Part shown: piece by piece, positions 25,579-33,913 of the stretch | Layout: every line of letters starts with the position of its first letter | How positions within the stretch are numbered: position 1 is the stretch's first letter | Assembly: GCA_902775025.1 (NCBI GenBank) | Contig: CACYKP010000019.1 | Coordinates: forward strand, 1-58,428 | Source of the DNA: an uncultured bacterium | Lineage (GTDB): Bacteria > Cyanobacteriota > Vampirovibrionia > Gastranaerophilales > Gastranaerophilaceae | Direction of reading: 5' to 3' | DNA: 58,428 nucleotides | Translations under genes and position numbers: made by a program | Notes under the pieces: model-generated | What the model was told of the DNA's origin: nothing | The model's database searches: none | What the model saw: the letters and a program-made list of their open reading frames with translations, nothing else

Positions 25579-25989
25579 TTAGAAATCATTTTCTGTAAAT
25601 TCAATTTCCTTTATCCAAGCAACTCTGGCATCTTCAATTAATTTACTGCCCCATTCGAGTGGTAATTTACGGGTATCTATAACTTCTTTACCATTTCTGA
25701 GCCTAGTTCTTGTATGCATATCTAATTTTCCGTCTCCGTTATCATCTATTCGTTGTTCTATTACGGTAATTTGATTTTCATTTGCCGATTTATATGATGA
25801 ATAATTCTCAATTTTATAAACTTCATTTTCAGTAATAAAACCGTCCCCATTAAAATCTTTGTATGTTACACTGATTTTTTTATCAGTTTTGACAAAGATA
25901 CTGCCTTCTTGTTTCTCTTTTTCTGTTCGTTGATGTAAAACCCTGTAATTTGGGTGATTTTCTGATTGTTGTAATTTTTGTACTGACAT
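25579..25989 (-). CDS. EF-hand-like calcium-binding protein
   Basis: 136 residues, no signal peptide. Residues ~45-56 DFNGDGFITENE match the canonical EF-hand loop (D-x-N-x-D-G-x-I-x-x-x-E); a second, partial loop is DDNGDGKLDMHT around residue 84. The C-terminal 45 residues are unassigned. No family name recognised. A GCAATT-N16-CTTTATATA motif precedes it, as for the EF-hand protein at 35689, suggesting common control. Confidence 0.75.
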   Translation of the reverse strand: MSVQKLQQSENHPNYRVLHQRTEKEKQEGSIFVKTDKKISVTYKDFNGDGFITENEVYKIENYSSYKSANENQITVIEQRIDDNGDGKLDMHTRTRLRNGKEVIDTRKLPLEWGSKLIEDARVAWIKEIEFTENDF

Positions 25990-26037
25990 TGTTTTTCTCC
26001 TTTTCTACTCGTGTAATGTTGTTAAAACTTTTATACG

Positions 26038-26068
26038 TATATAAAGTATTTTTCTATTCATAAATTGC
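26038..26068 (-). promoter_or_regulatory. GCAATT-N16-CTTTATATA promoter motif
   Basis: GCAATT (26063-26068), 16 bases, CTTTATATA (26038-26046) on the minus strand, 49 bases before the ATG at 25989. Confidence 0.65.
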
Positions 26069-26199
26069 TTAATTTTTACAATTCAAAATGCTAAATCACC
26101 AAGACGTAGTATTTACAATGTATGTAGAGTTTACAAAACTTAATATAAAATACATGTAAATACTAAATTGAGAATTTTAAGAACTTTAAATAGTAAATT

Positions 26200-26520
26200 A
26201 TGGGTATAAAAAAAGAACTAGGAAAAAAAATTAAACAACTTAGAATTGAAAGAGGATACACTCAAGAAAAGCTATCTGAATTAGCTGATATTTCTCAACG
26301 GGCACTTAGCAGCATAGAGATAGGCGAAAATTTTGTAACTTCTGAAACTCTTGATAAGCTTCTTGCTGCACTTGATATTACTGCAGAAGACTTGTTTTCA
26401 ACCAACGATGTAAAAGAACCTGCTGAACTTTTAAAGATGATTAATCAAAATCTTGCATCAATAGGAGATGATGCACAAAAGTTAGAGATCATTTACAACC
26501 TGACAAAAAGCCTAAAATAA
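26200..26520 (+). CDS. XRE-family HTH regulator
   Basis: 106 residues. HTH at residues ~8-62 (LGKKIKQLRIERGYTQEKLSELADISQRALSSIEIGENF ... LLAALDITAEDLF), typical of Cro/C1 proteins. The C-terminal ~35 residues are helical and could dimerise. No partner toxin adjacent. Target unknown. Confidence 0.85.
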   Translation: MGIKKELGKKIKQLRIERGYTQEKLSELADISQRALSSIEIGENFVTSETLDKLLAALDITAEDLFSTNDVKEPAELLKMINQNLASIGDDAQKLEIIYNLTKSLK

Positions 26521-26530
26521 AAACAATCCT

Positions 26531-26596
26531 TTCCCTCTCAAGATGGAGAGGAAAACAGCCGTAGGAACGTCAGTGACATACGGATGTAGGTGAGGT
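26531..26596 (+). repeat. Modular GGTGAGG repeat, arm type A
   Basis: CCCTCTCAAGATGGAGAGG, arm CCGTAGGAACGTC-AGT-GACATACGG, GGTGAGGT. Directly follows the HTH gene stop and faces the element at 26653 across 56 AT-rich bases. Confidence 0.7.
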
Positions 26597-26652
26597 ACAA
26601 ACCCTGATGTAAGTAAATTAACAATTTTTGTATAATAGTTTTTATTAATTAA

Positions 26653-26725
26653 ACCTCACCCGAAATTCTAACTTTCGAAACACAGTTTCTCAAGTTGAAT
26701 TTCTACCCTCTCCAACCGGAGAGGG
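26653..26725 (-). repeat. Modular GGTGAGG repeat, arm type B
   Basis: Same sequence as 25351 apart from the palindrome, which it shares (26706-26725) with the next element so that the two form one ~125-bp palindromic unit. Confidence 0.75.
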
Positions 26726-26777
26726 TGAAGTTGTGTTTGAGAACGTAAGTTCGAAAACTACAAATGCGGGTGAGGTT
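26706..26777 (+). repeat. Modular GGTGAGG repeat, arm type C, left boundary of the DUF559 gene
   Basis: Arm GTTT-GA-GAAC-GTAA-GTTC-GA-AAAC and CGGGTGAGGTT end. The stop codon of the minus-strand DUF559 gene overlaps the last base of this element. Confidence 0.75.
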
Positions 26778-27121
26778 CAATCTGCGTCCAGATTTTTTCT
26801 TATAACTTCAAATACACCTTCTATATTGTTATCAATATCATTGTTCCAAAATCTTATTACTTTATATCCTTTTGATTTTAAAAACTCTGTTCTTTCTTTA
26901 TCGTACTTTATATTATTCGGTTCATTATGCTGACCGCCATCTAATTCTATTATCAACCTTTTTTCTCTACAAATAAAATCAACAATATAATTCCCTATTG
27001 GATATTGCCTGCGAAACTTATAGTTTTTATACTGACGATTTCTTAACAATGTCCATAGCATTATTTCTTGTGGGGTTGAATTTTGTCTCAGTTCTCTTGC
27101 TTTACTATATTTTTCATTCAT
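26777..27121 (-). CDS. DUF559 endonuclease-like protein inside a repeat pair
   Basis: 114 residues, complete DUF559 (Vsr-like, PD-(D/E)xK nuclease fold): LRQNSTPQEIMLWTLLRNRQ, KFRRQYPIGNYIVDFICREKRLIIELDGGQH, KSKGYKVIRFWNNDI. The IVDF...IIELDGGQH stretch holds the likely catalytic Asp, Glu and His. The ORF fills the space between two inward-facing repeats: its ribosome-binding site GGTGAGGT is one repeat end and its stop codon touches the other. I infer a mobile cassette or a homing-type gene. Confidence 0.88.
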   Translation of the reverse strand: MNEKYSKARELRQNSTPQEIMLWTLLRNRQYKNYKFRRQYPIGNYIVDFICREKRLIIELDGGQHNEPNNIKYDKERTEFLKSKGYKVIRFWNNDIDNNIEGVFEVIRKNLDAD

Positions 27122-27126
27122 TGTTA

Positions 27127-27200
27127 AACCTCACCCGAAATTCTAACTTTCGAAACAAAGTTTCTCAAGTTGAATTTCTACCCTCTCCAATTGGAGAGGG
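27127..27200 (-). repeat. Modular GGTGAGG repeat, arm type B, right boundary of the DUF559 gene
   Basis: Third near-identical type B copy, with palindrome CCCTCTCCAATTGGAGAGGG. Its GGGTGAGGTT end lies 6 bases before the DUF559 ATG. Confidence 0.78.
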
Positions 27201-27216
27201 TTTGTTATATTTACCC

Positions 27217-27651
27217 CTATTTTGCTCGGTATTCAAGAACGATTTGAGCTTTTACGCTGTCTTTTTTATATGATAGAGGTAATGGTTGATAAGGGGCTCC
27301 TGATTTTACGGCATTCAAAACAGACGTGTTTGCATTAGGGTAATTTGTTCCGATTATTTGTAAATCAGATATTGAGCCATTTCGATGAACTGTGAACTGC
27401 ACTGTTACTTCATAGTTTACATTAGCTTTATAAGGTGTCCAATGTCTGTGAACCTCAGCAGGAAGATAACGAAAATATTCGGTTAAATTTTTTATCTCTC
27501 TCATCTCAGGCTGAGCAGCCTGCTCTGTTTTTTTATTGTTCAAAACCTTATTTCCAAAAGGATCCGCATCGGTATTTTTTGGAACATAATCAAACGCAAA
27601 TGCCATCAAGCCAAAACATAATACAGTTAATAATATTAAAGTCTTTTTCAT
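27217..27651 (-). CDS. TonB C-terminal domain protein with signal peptide
   Basis: 144 residues. N-terminal signal-like segment (KTLILLTVLCFGLMAFAFD), then a ~45-residue linker and a TonB-like C-terminal domain (TPYKANVNYEVTVQFTVHRNGSISDLQIIGTNYPNANTSVLNAVKSGAPYQPLP). Unlike true TonB it has no long proline-rich spacer, so it may act in the periplasm rather than span it. No exbBD nearby. Confidence 0.82.
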   Translation of the reverse strand: MKKTLILLTVLCFGLMAFAFDYVPKNTDADPFGNKVLNNKKTEQAAQPEMREIKNLTEYFRYLPAEVHRHWTPYKANVNYEVTVQFTVHRNGSISDLQIIGTNYPNANTSVLNAVKSGAPYQPLPLSYKKDSVKAQIVLEYRAK

Positions 27652-27669
27652 TGTTATTCCTTTTTATTT

Positions 27670-27691
27670 GTCGGGTTAAACCCCAACCTAC
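27670..27691 (-). repeat. REP-like GTAG hairpin
   Basis: Minus strand GTAG then GTTGGG / CCCGAC stem with a GTTTAA loop. Confidence 0.6.
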
Positions 27692-27707
27692 ATTCTTTTT
27701 AATTTTT

Positions 27708-27728
27708 GTCAGGTAAAACCTGACCTAC
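27708..27728 (-). repeat. REP-like GTAG hairpin
   Basis: Minus strand GTAG then GTCAGGT / ACCTGAC stem. Identical to the copy at 50074. Confidence 0.65.
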
Positions 27729-27815
27729 AAATTTTATTTTGTTGTTATAGCAACCCCAAGCTGCAATTATTTTTTATTTATAAATAATTTTCCATTTTCC
27801 ATTTTCAATTTTCCA

Positions 27816-28937
27816 TTATCTCACATAGACTCTCGGCAGTCTAACTTTTAGTCTGCAAGTGAGTTCATAATTTATAGTATGTAATATTTCTGCCCAAGAA
27901 TCAAGGGTTAAATTTTCTTCATCTAATAAAGTTATTACATCTCCTACTTGAGCTTCAACTTCACCCAAATCAAACATCATCTGATCCATTGTAATATTTC
28001 CGATTTGTTTAATTTTTTTACCGTTAATCATTCCGTATATCTTATTGGATAAACCTCTTGAAACACCATCTGCATATCCGATAGGAATAGTCGCAACTCT
28101 TGTCTGTTTATCAGCAATAAAGGTATGGGCATAGCTTACGCCCTCACCGGCTTTAACCTCGTGTATATTTGTAATACGTCCTTTTAAACCCATAACCTGC
28201 TTAATTTTCGGTTTATAGTTATATTTCGGTGGTAAATCAGGATACAAACCGTACAATGAAATTCCGACACGCACCATATTCGACTTGATATCATAAGCAA
28301 AAGTTGCTGCTGTGTTTTGGATATGGATTAATAAACCTGTTGTATCAATATTATCAATAACGCTATTCCACCGGTCTATTTGTTTTTTTGTTTCGTCAGG
28401 TTCTTCCGCGGCGGCTAGATGAGTAAACACACCCTCAAACCGTAAATAGTCTGCATTCTTAACTTTATCTATATAATTTACTCCATCTTCCGAGCGAACA
28501 CCTATTCTGTTCATACCTGTATCAAGTTTTACATGTACTTTTGGCTTTATTCCTGTTCTTTCATAAACATCTTTACAAGCTTCCAAATGTTCATCATTAA
28601 AAACAGAAAAAGCTATATCATTTGTTGCAGCCGTCTCTACCGCCCAAGTAGGAATTGCACCGACTACCAAAATAGGAGCCTTTATTTTTACGTTTCTTAA
28701 GTCCAACCCTTCATCAACAGAAGAAACACCAAACATATCAACACCTGAAGCGAGCATTGTTTGAGCAATCATTTGAGAACCATGACCGTAAGCGTCAGCT
28801 TTAACTATTCCAAGCATTTTTTTGTTTTTTGGAATTCCCTTTTTTATCTCAATAATATTTTGTGCTAAAGATTCAAGGTTAATCTCAACCCAAGCATCTT
28901 TATGTGTATTTACGTTTGATTGTCTTATGTTTTTCAT
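27816..28937 (-). CDS. alr: Alanine racemase
   Basis: 373 residues, full length. The PLP lysine is in GIVKADAYGHG; further blocks are VHVKLDTGMNRIG, FTHLAAAEE, MVRVGISLYGL, the catalytic Tyr in GEGVSYAHTF, and IPIGYADG. It makes D-alanine for peptidoglycan. Its upstream region contains a CCCCTCTCCAATTGGAGAGGGG palindrome. Confidence 0.96.
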   Translation of the reverse strand: MKNIRQSNVNTHKDAWVEINLESLAQNIIEIKKGIPKNKKMLGIVKADAYGHGSQMIAQTMLASGVDMFGVSSVDEGLDLRNVKIKAPILVVGAIPTWAVETAATNDIAFSVFNDEHLEACKDVYERTGIKPKVHVKLDTGMNRIGVRSEDGVNYIDKVKNADYLRFEGVFTHLAAAEEPDETKKQIDRWNSVIDNIDTTGLLIHIQNTAATFAYDIKSNMVRVGISLYGLYPDLPPKYNYKPKIKQVMGLKGRITNIHEVKAGEGVSYAHTFIADKQTRVATIPIGYADGVSRGLSNKIYGMINGKKIKQIGNITMDQMMFDLGEVEAQVGDVITLLDEENLTLDSWAEILHTINYELTCRLKVRLPRVYVR

Positions 28938-29002
28938 TATTCTATTTCCTTCCCCTCTCCAATTGGAGAGGGGTATGTTTATTTACTAGTAATTCTATCC
29001 TG

Positions 29003-30278
29003 CTAAATTAACTCTCCATTCAAGTACCAAGTTCTAGCATTTGTTATTTTTACATTTACAAATTCTCCAGTCAAATCTCTCTCACATGGTATATGAACAA
29101 TTTTGTTATTTCTTGTTCTGCCTGTTATAACCTTATCCCCGTTTTTGCGAACCTCAAAATTCTCTACCAATACTTCCATCTCTCTGCCTAAATATTTTTT
29201 ATTGGATGCAAGACAGCAAGCTCTATTGTGTTCGTTTAACCTTGCAAGGCGTTCTGTTTTGACATCTTCAGGAATATACAAATCAACCCATTTTGCAGCA
29301 ACTGTTTTTTCTCTTGGGGAATAAGATGCCGTATTTGAGTAATCTAATTCTAATTCTGTCATAGCTTTCAAAGTGTTTTCAAACTGTTCTTCGGTTTCTA
29401 GTTACATCTTTAACTCTCGAACGGATATGGTCGCAAATCTTTTTATAAGTTGCATAATCGTATCTTCTGTTCATTTTCTTTAAAATATAATCATCACCCG
29501 ACTGCATAGGAATATGAAAATATTCGCAAACTTTATCAAGCTCGATAACCGTATCAATAACTTCATCAGTTATATCAGTAGGATAATTTGTAACAAATCT
29601 AATCCTAAATTTGCCTTCAATTGCATTAATTTGTCTTAAAAGCCAAGATAAATTCTGCCCCTCAGGTAAATCTTTTCCATACGAGTCTACATTTTGTCCA
29701 AGAAGTGTAATTTCCTTAAACCCTTCCGATAAAGCCTTTTTTACTTCTGCTATTATAAGTTCGGGCTTTCTTGAACGTTCACGACCTCTTGTATAAGGTA
29801 CGATACAATATGTACAAAAGTTTACACGATTAATTTGAATCTCACTTTCTTCATATGGTTTTTCTTCAATAGAAACAACTCTTTCGCCTGCTTCAATTCT
29901 TTTAACAAGGTTAGGAAGTTCATAAAGTCTTTGAGTACCCAATACCAAATCTACATAAGGCGCACGTCTGAAAAGTTTTTCTCCTGCTTGTTGTGCTACA
30001 CAACCGGCAAAAACAATTTTTGGATAAGGATTGTAAACTCTTGTACCTTTTTCATTTACATTTACCCCTTTCCATTTCCCCCAGACACCAATTTGGCTGT
30101 AAGCTTTGTCTTCAGATAATTGTCTTATTGAACAAGTATTAATAATAAGCATATCTGCCTCTTTAGGCTCATCAGTCTGAGTATAACCAATATGTTCAAG
30201 CATACCGTACATTCTCTCAGCATCAGACTTGTTCATTTGGCATCCAAGTGTTTCTATATAAACTTTTTTATTTTCCAT
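29003..30278 (-). pseudogene. miaB: tRNA methylthiotransferase MiaB, two short deletions
   Basis: MiaB is a radical SAM enzyme converting i6A37 to ms2i6A37 in tRNA. N-terminal UPF0004 domain: ETLGCQMNKSDAERM, NTCSIRQ, FAGCVAQQ. The radical SAM loop reads RVNFCTYCIVPYTRGRERSR, so the first Cys of CxxxCxxC and about 13 residues before it are missing in frame. After VKDVT the frame breaks (RNRRTV stop), and ETEEQFENTLKAM resumes in another frame, dropping the TTDIIVGFPG segment. The TRAM end (29003-29371) follows. It also has an unusual GVNVNEKGTRVYNPY insert before FAGC. Confidence 0.88.
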
Positions 30279-30307
30279 TTTGCTACTCCCTTTCTCTATT
30301 TTATTAC

Positions 30308-30348
30308 AAAAAAAGGCGGGTGCGCATTATGCGCACCCGCCTTTTTTT
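30308..30348. terminator. Terminator between miaB and the next minus-strand gene
   Basis: AAAAAAAGGCGGGTGCGCAT pairs with ATGCGCACCCGCCTTTTTTT; perfect and bidirectional. Confidence 0.88.
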
Positions 30349-30354
30349 GTAAAC

Positions 30355-31080
30355 TTATTTATTGCATAAATCTATTTCTTCTAACACCAAAGCATAAACC
30401 TGTTCGCCTTTTTTGGCTTTATAATGACAGCCGGGGGTTATTATACCAATCAAGAAACCGACACCACAGCCTACTGAAACTCCGGCTGCAATACCAGTTC
30501 CGATTTTTGCAGGAGTAGGAATAAATCCAAATCCGACACCTGCGCCGGTACCGATTATACCAAGAGATAATGTTGAAATAGCAACCTTACCAAAGGTTAT
30601 CCAAGGACCTTCTTTTAACTTGTAATCCTTTGTAAAAGGTTTTGCTTTTATATCTATACAAGTTCCGTCAGGCAAAATTATTTGTCTGAAGATCAAGCTA
30701 ACACGAGCATTTTTGTTAAACCATTTTGGTTTTTCTATCTTTGTAACTTCTGCAGTAACTTTTGTTTCCGCAGGAAAAACTAATGTTCCTTCTGTTGTAT
30801 ATAGGGCCTCAGGAACGGTAAAATGAACTATTGTTCCTGCTTTTTCACATTTTGAATAAAACTTTTCATCAAAACCGAAAACTAAAACATTTCCTTGTTC
30901 TATTGTTTTTTTAGTAGTTTTTATTGTAACAACATTACATGGTGCTTTTTTATGAACATCTAAGTGTTCAATTGCTACTGTTTTATCGCTGCATGGAGCT
31001 GCGCAAGCAGAAAATGCAGGGGTTATATTTAAGCCGATAAACGACAAAATACAAATAAGTGATAGTGATTTTTTAAACAT
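30355..31080 (-). CDS. Secreted or envelope protein, unknown
   Basis: 241 residues. Signal peptide (KKSLSLICILSFIGLNITPAFSA), Cys-containing mature N-terminus (CAAPCSD), a soluble middle, and near the C-terminus a glycine-rich hydrophobic stretch (GIIGTGAGVGFGFIPTP ... GVGFLIGI) that may enter a membrane. No family recognised. Confidence 0.72.
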   Translation of the reverse strand: MFKKSLSLICILSFIGLNITPAFSACAAPCSDKTVAIEHLDVHKKAPCNVVTIKTTKKTIEQGNVLVFGFDEKFYSKCEKAGTIVHFTVPEALYTTEGTLVFPAETKVTAEVTKIEKPKWFNKNARVSLIFRQIILPDGTCIDIKAKPFTKDYKLKEGPWITFGKVAISTLSLGIIGTGAGVGFGFIPTPAKIGTGIAAGVSVGCGVGFLIGIITPGCHYKAKKGEQVYALVLEEIDLCNK

Positions 31081-31143
31081 TTTTATACTCCTAATATAAA
31101 TTTATACTAGAAGTATAACTCGTTTTTTTATCAATCGCAACAT

Positions 31144-31554
31144 CTAAGCTAAATAATCTAATATAGCACCGCCAATTTCCTCTGTAGGATCAAAATGAGC
31201 ATCTTTAGGAGGATTTATGGAGTCCTGTATAAGCATTTTTACCAGTGGTCCAAACGCATCCGGAATTTTTGTTTTTCTGTAAATTCCGGCTAAAAATGTC
31301 TGTATGTTTGGCGATTTTGAATCATTATATTTTGATAATTCGGGATAAATATTACTTACTTTTTGTTTATCCATTCCGTCATCAAGCATCAAGTTTAAGA
31401 TAAATAAGTCCTCTATTACCTGTTCATAATCTTTGGGATTACTCAGTTCATCTCGAATAACAAGGAGTTCATTTTCTCCTTGCTTTGCCCTGTCATAAAC
31501 ATTTTTATTAAACACACAATAATTTTGATATTGATTAGGAAACGATACTGTCAT
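31144..31554 (-). CDS. Hypothetical protein
   Basis: 136 residues starting MTVSFPNQYQNYCVFNK. Acidic and mostly helical; no signal peptide or membrane segment. No family recognised. It lies 49 bases downstream of the prepilin peptidase gene, across a run of TTTACCCC motifs, so cotranscription is uncertain. Confidence 0.65.
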   Translation of the reverse strand: MTVSFPNQYQNYCVFNKNVYDRAKQGENELLVIRDELSNPKDYEQVIEDLFILNLMLDDGMDKQKVSNIYPELSKYNDSKSPNIQTFLAGIYRKTKIPDAFGPLVKMLIQDSINPPKDAHFDPTEEIGGAILDYLA

Positions 31555-31602
31555 ATATTTACCCCTAAGTTTACCCTTTGCCCTTTATATTTACCCCTTA
31601 AT
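31554..31602. repeat. TTTACCCC motif cluster
   Basis: TATTTACCCC, GTTTACCC and TATTTACCCC copies between two genes. Confidence 0.5.
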
Positions 31603-31603
31603 T

Positions 31604-32506
31604 CTAAATTACAAAAAATATATAATATAAAGCTGAAACAGCAAGAGCCGGAACGTACGGAAGATAATTCCTGTTTTCTTCTGTTTTTATGCCTTTCATT
31701 ATAAAATATGCTAACAACAACCCTGTTATTGCCAGTATTCCTAATGTCCAATAGTTTTGCCATTTTGCATAATATACAACAGCGGATAGGGTGAATAATA
31801 TCGCCATTATACAAGTTGGTTTATCATTTGCTTTGTACTTGTTATACAAAAATACCGGAACAACAAAAATCATAGAAGCAAACAAGCTAATTAACAGAAC
31901 TTTAACTATGCTGAATATTCCAAAAATCGCACCTAACGCTCCTGCTACATAAGTATCAGCTTCACCCATAGCCCTTGTTTTTGCAATTACAAAACCTGCT
32001 CTTGCAATCAATTCCATTATCAAAGCACCTGCAATCAACCCTAGTACAGAAAGCAAAACACCATGCCTGCCTGCTGATATCCCTGCGAATACAACTCCAC
32101 CTATAGCCATAGCGATTGCAAGATTGCAATCAACAAGCTTCTCTTTTATATCAGTAACTGTCATTATAAGCAGGCAAGATATCCAAAAAATCACAAACAA
32201 AGTAGTATAGCTTATACCGAATTTTAAATATGAAAATCCGAATAAAACCATTGTTAAAAGTTCTATGATTGGATATTGAATACTTATTTTTTCTTTACAA
32301 AAATGGCACTTCCCTCTTAAAAATATATAAGACAGAACAGGAATATTATGCCAAGGCTTTAATCGATTACCACACTTTGGACACTTTGAAGGGGGAAATA
32401 TAATACTCTCATTTGATAAAGAACGTAGAATTACTACATTGTAAAAACTACCCAAACAAAGTCCAAATACACACACCCAAATCAAAATATAAGTATTCAA
32501 ATCCAT
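31604..32506 (-). CDS. pilD: Prepilin peptidase (type IV leader peptidase)
   Basis: 300 residues, integral membrane aspartic protease. N-terminal methylase-type region with zinc-binding CPKC ... CHFC; catalytic aspartates in TDIKEKLVD and MGEADTYV (family GxGD; here GEAD). About eight membrane segments, including a longer C-terminus than usual. It cleaves and may N-methylate type IV pilin-like proteins. Its ATG overlaps the sigma factor stop by one base (TAATG), so the two are translationally coupled. Confidence 0.92.
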   Translation of the reverse strand: MDLNTYILIWVCVFGLCLGSFYNVVILRSLSNESIIFPPSKCPKCGNRLKPWHNIPVLSYIFLRGKCHFCKEKISIQYPIIELLTMVLFGFSYLKFGISYTTLFVIFWISCLLIMTVTDIKEKLVDCNLAIAMAIGGVVFAGISAGRHGVLLSVLGLIAGALIMELIARAGFVIAKTRAMGEADTYVAGALGAIFGIFSIVKVLLISLFASMIFVVPVFLYNKYKANDKPTCIMAILFTLSAVVYYAKWQNYWTLGILAITGLLLAYFIMKGIKTEENRNYLPYVPALAVSALYYIFFVI

Positions 32507-33318
32507 TATATAATCTCCGGCAAAGATGAACCCAATTGAGAATCAGCAATCATCTCATGCAGCATAGAGAAAGCCTTTTTTAGTTTTCTTGAAACTTGCA
32601 TTTGATTTATACTCAACTTTTCAGATATTTCCTTTTGACTTAAATCATCATAATAATACAATTCAACAATTTTTCTATATTCCTTGGGAAGTCTTACTAT
32701 TACAAGCTCAATAATTAATCTCGCATCTTCTAACTCTGCTTTTTCTTTATAATTATCCCGAGCTATAACCTCTTCATACCCCAAATTATTCGCATCAGCT
32801 TTATACATCTCGTCAAGTGATAATGTATTTTTTCTTCTGTCAGCCTGAAGTGCAAAGTCAACATCTTCTTTAGTAACATTCAATGCATCTGCTACATATT
32901 CATTTGTTAAATCATTCAATTCATCTGCGGTTAATGTTGATATAAAGGAATTTATACGAAAAGAAAGCTCTTGTATATGTCTAGGAACTTTAATCGTATT
33001 CATTTTATCTCGGATATAATGCTTCATCTCACCAATTATAAGACTACCTGCATAATATTTGAAATTATCACTTATATCTGAAGAAAAGCTGTCAATTGCT
33101 TTTAATAAACCTATAGATCCTGCTTGTACAAGATCGTCAATAGGGTCATAAGAACGTCTTGCAATTGTTCTTGCAATTCTTTTAACAATAGGAAGCATAC
33201 GAGATACAATAAGAGCCTTTGCTTTTGATTTTTCATGCTGATTTCTCGCAGAACGATAACTTGAAAGCCACTCTGCTATAAGCTCATACATCTTTTGCTC
33301 TTGTTGTTTATCCTGCAA
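32506..33318 (-). CDS. Alternative sigma factor, SigF/FliA type
   Basis: 270 residues with regions 2, 3 and 4 but no region 1.1. Region 2: DDLVQAGSIGLLKAID ... NFKYYAGSLIIGEMKHYIRDK; region 3: VPRHIQELSFRI; region 4: LPKEYRKIVELYYYDDLSQKEISEKLSINQMQVSRKLKKAF. It fits the SigB/F/G-FliA group. In cyanobacteria the SigF group controls pili and motility, which suits coupling to pilD here. It is the best local candidate for the TAAAGTTT-N11-GCCGATAT promoters. Confidence 0.92.
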   Translation of the reverse strand: MQDKQQEQKMYELIAEWLSSYRSARNQHEKSKAKALIVSRMLPIVKRIARTIARRSYDPIDDLVQAGSIGLLKAIDSFSSDISDNFKYYAGSLIIGEMKHYIRDKMNTIKVPRHIQELSFRINSFISTLTADELNDLTNEYVADALNVTKEDVDFALQADRRKNTLSLDEMYKADANNLGYEEVIARDNYKEKAELEDARLIIELVIVRLPKEYRKIVELYYYDDLSQKEISEKLSINQMQVSRKLKKAFSMLHEMIADSQLGSSLPEII

Positions 33319-33376
33319 AACTAATCTCCCGCTTCTAAACTATAATAACACGAGATAAGGGGATAATCAATTTAAT

Positions 33377-33898
33377 TTACTTTACATCATTAAATATAAT
33401 CTTTTTTGCTTGTTCAAACTCTGATTTTAATCTTTCACTGTAACGCATTTTTGCTTCATCCAATAAACGTTGAGCATCCTCTACACGTGTTTTTAGAATA
33501 TCTAAATAAGAAAGTTCTGCAGGTTCTGCAACTTCGCTATGTTCTGAACTTTTCAAACGTGCAGCATATTTTTTTGTTCCTTCTACAACCAAATAAGAAT
33601 CCTGTAAATATGGAAAGCTCTCATTGGAGCCGCCGCTTACACGACGTCCGTTAATTTTGGTATATGTATGGCCAGGACGTCTTTTGTCAATCTCTATTTT
33701 AAAATTATCAATCTTTTTTGATTCACTTATTTCTGCAATACTGTTAAGAAAATCTTTAGCATAATCCATATCTTTTGTTATAATTGAATTCACACTTCTT
33801 TCAATCATATTGAATCCATCTTTTAAAGATTGTGTTGGTTGAATATTTGCTTTAAATGTTGTTAAACTATTGATCGTGTTGATTGGATTTACTTTCAT
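33377..33898 (-). CDS. Hypothetical protein with the PIN...FKA N-terminal peptide
   Basis: 173 residues beginning MKVNPINTINSLTTFKANI, similar in pattern to the proteins starting at 11523 and 44631. A soluble middle and a charged C-terminal helix (LKTRVEDAQRLLDEAKMRYSERLKSEFEQAKKI). No family recognised. It sits between mlaE and the sigma factor on the same strand. Confidence 0.7.
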   Translation of the reverse strand: MKVNPINTINSLTTFKANIQPTQSLKDGFNMIERSVNSIITKDMDYAKDFLNSIAEISESKKIDNFKIEIDKRRPGHTYTKINGRRVSGGSNESFPYLQDSYLVVEGTKKYAARLKSSEHSEVAEPAELSYLDILKTRVEDAQRLLDEAKMRYSERLKSEFEQAKKIIFNDVK

Positions 33899-33913
33899 AT
33901 TTTCACCCTTTCT

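Noticed and set aside
25101-27700. Prophage or integron-like island
   Set aside because: Repeats are dense, but there is no integrase, capsid, terminase or attC-like site; ordinary housekeeping genes flank it.
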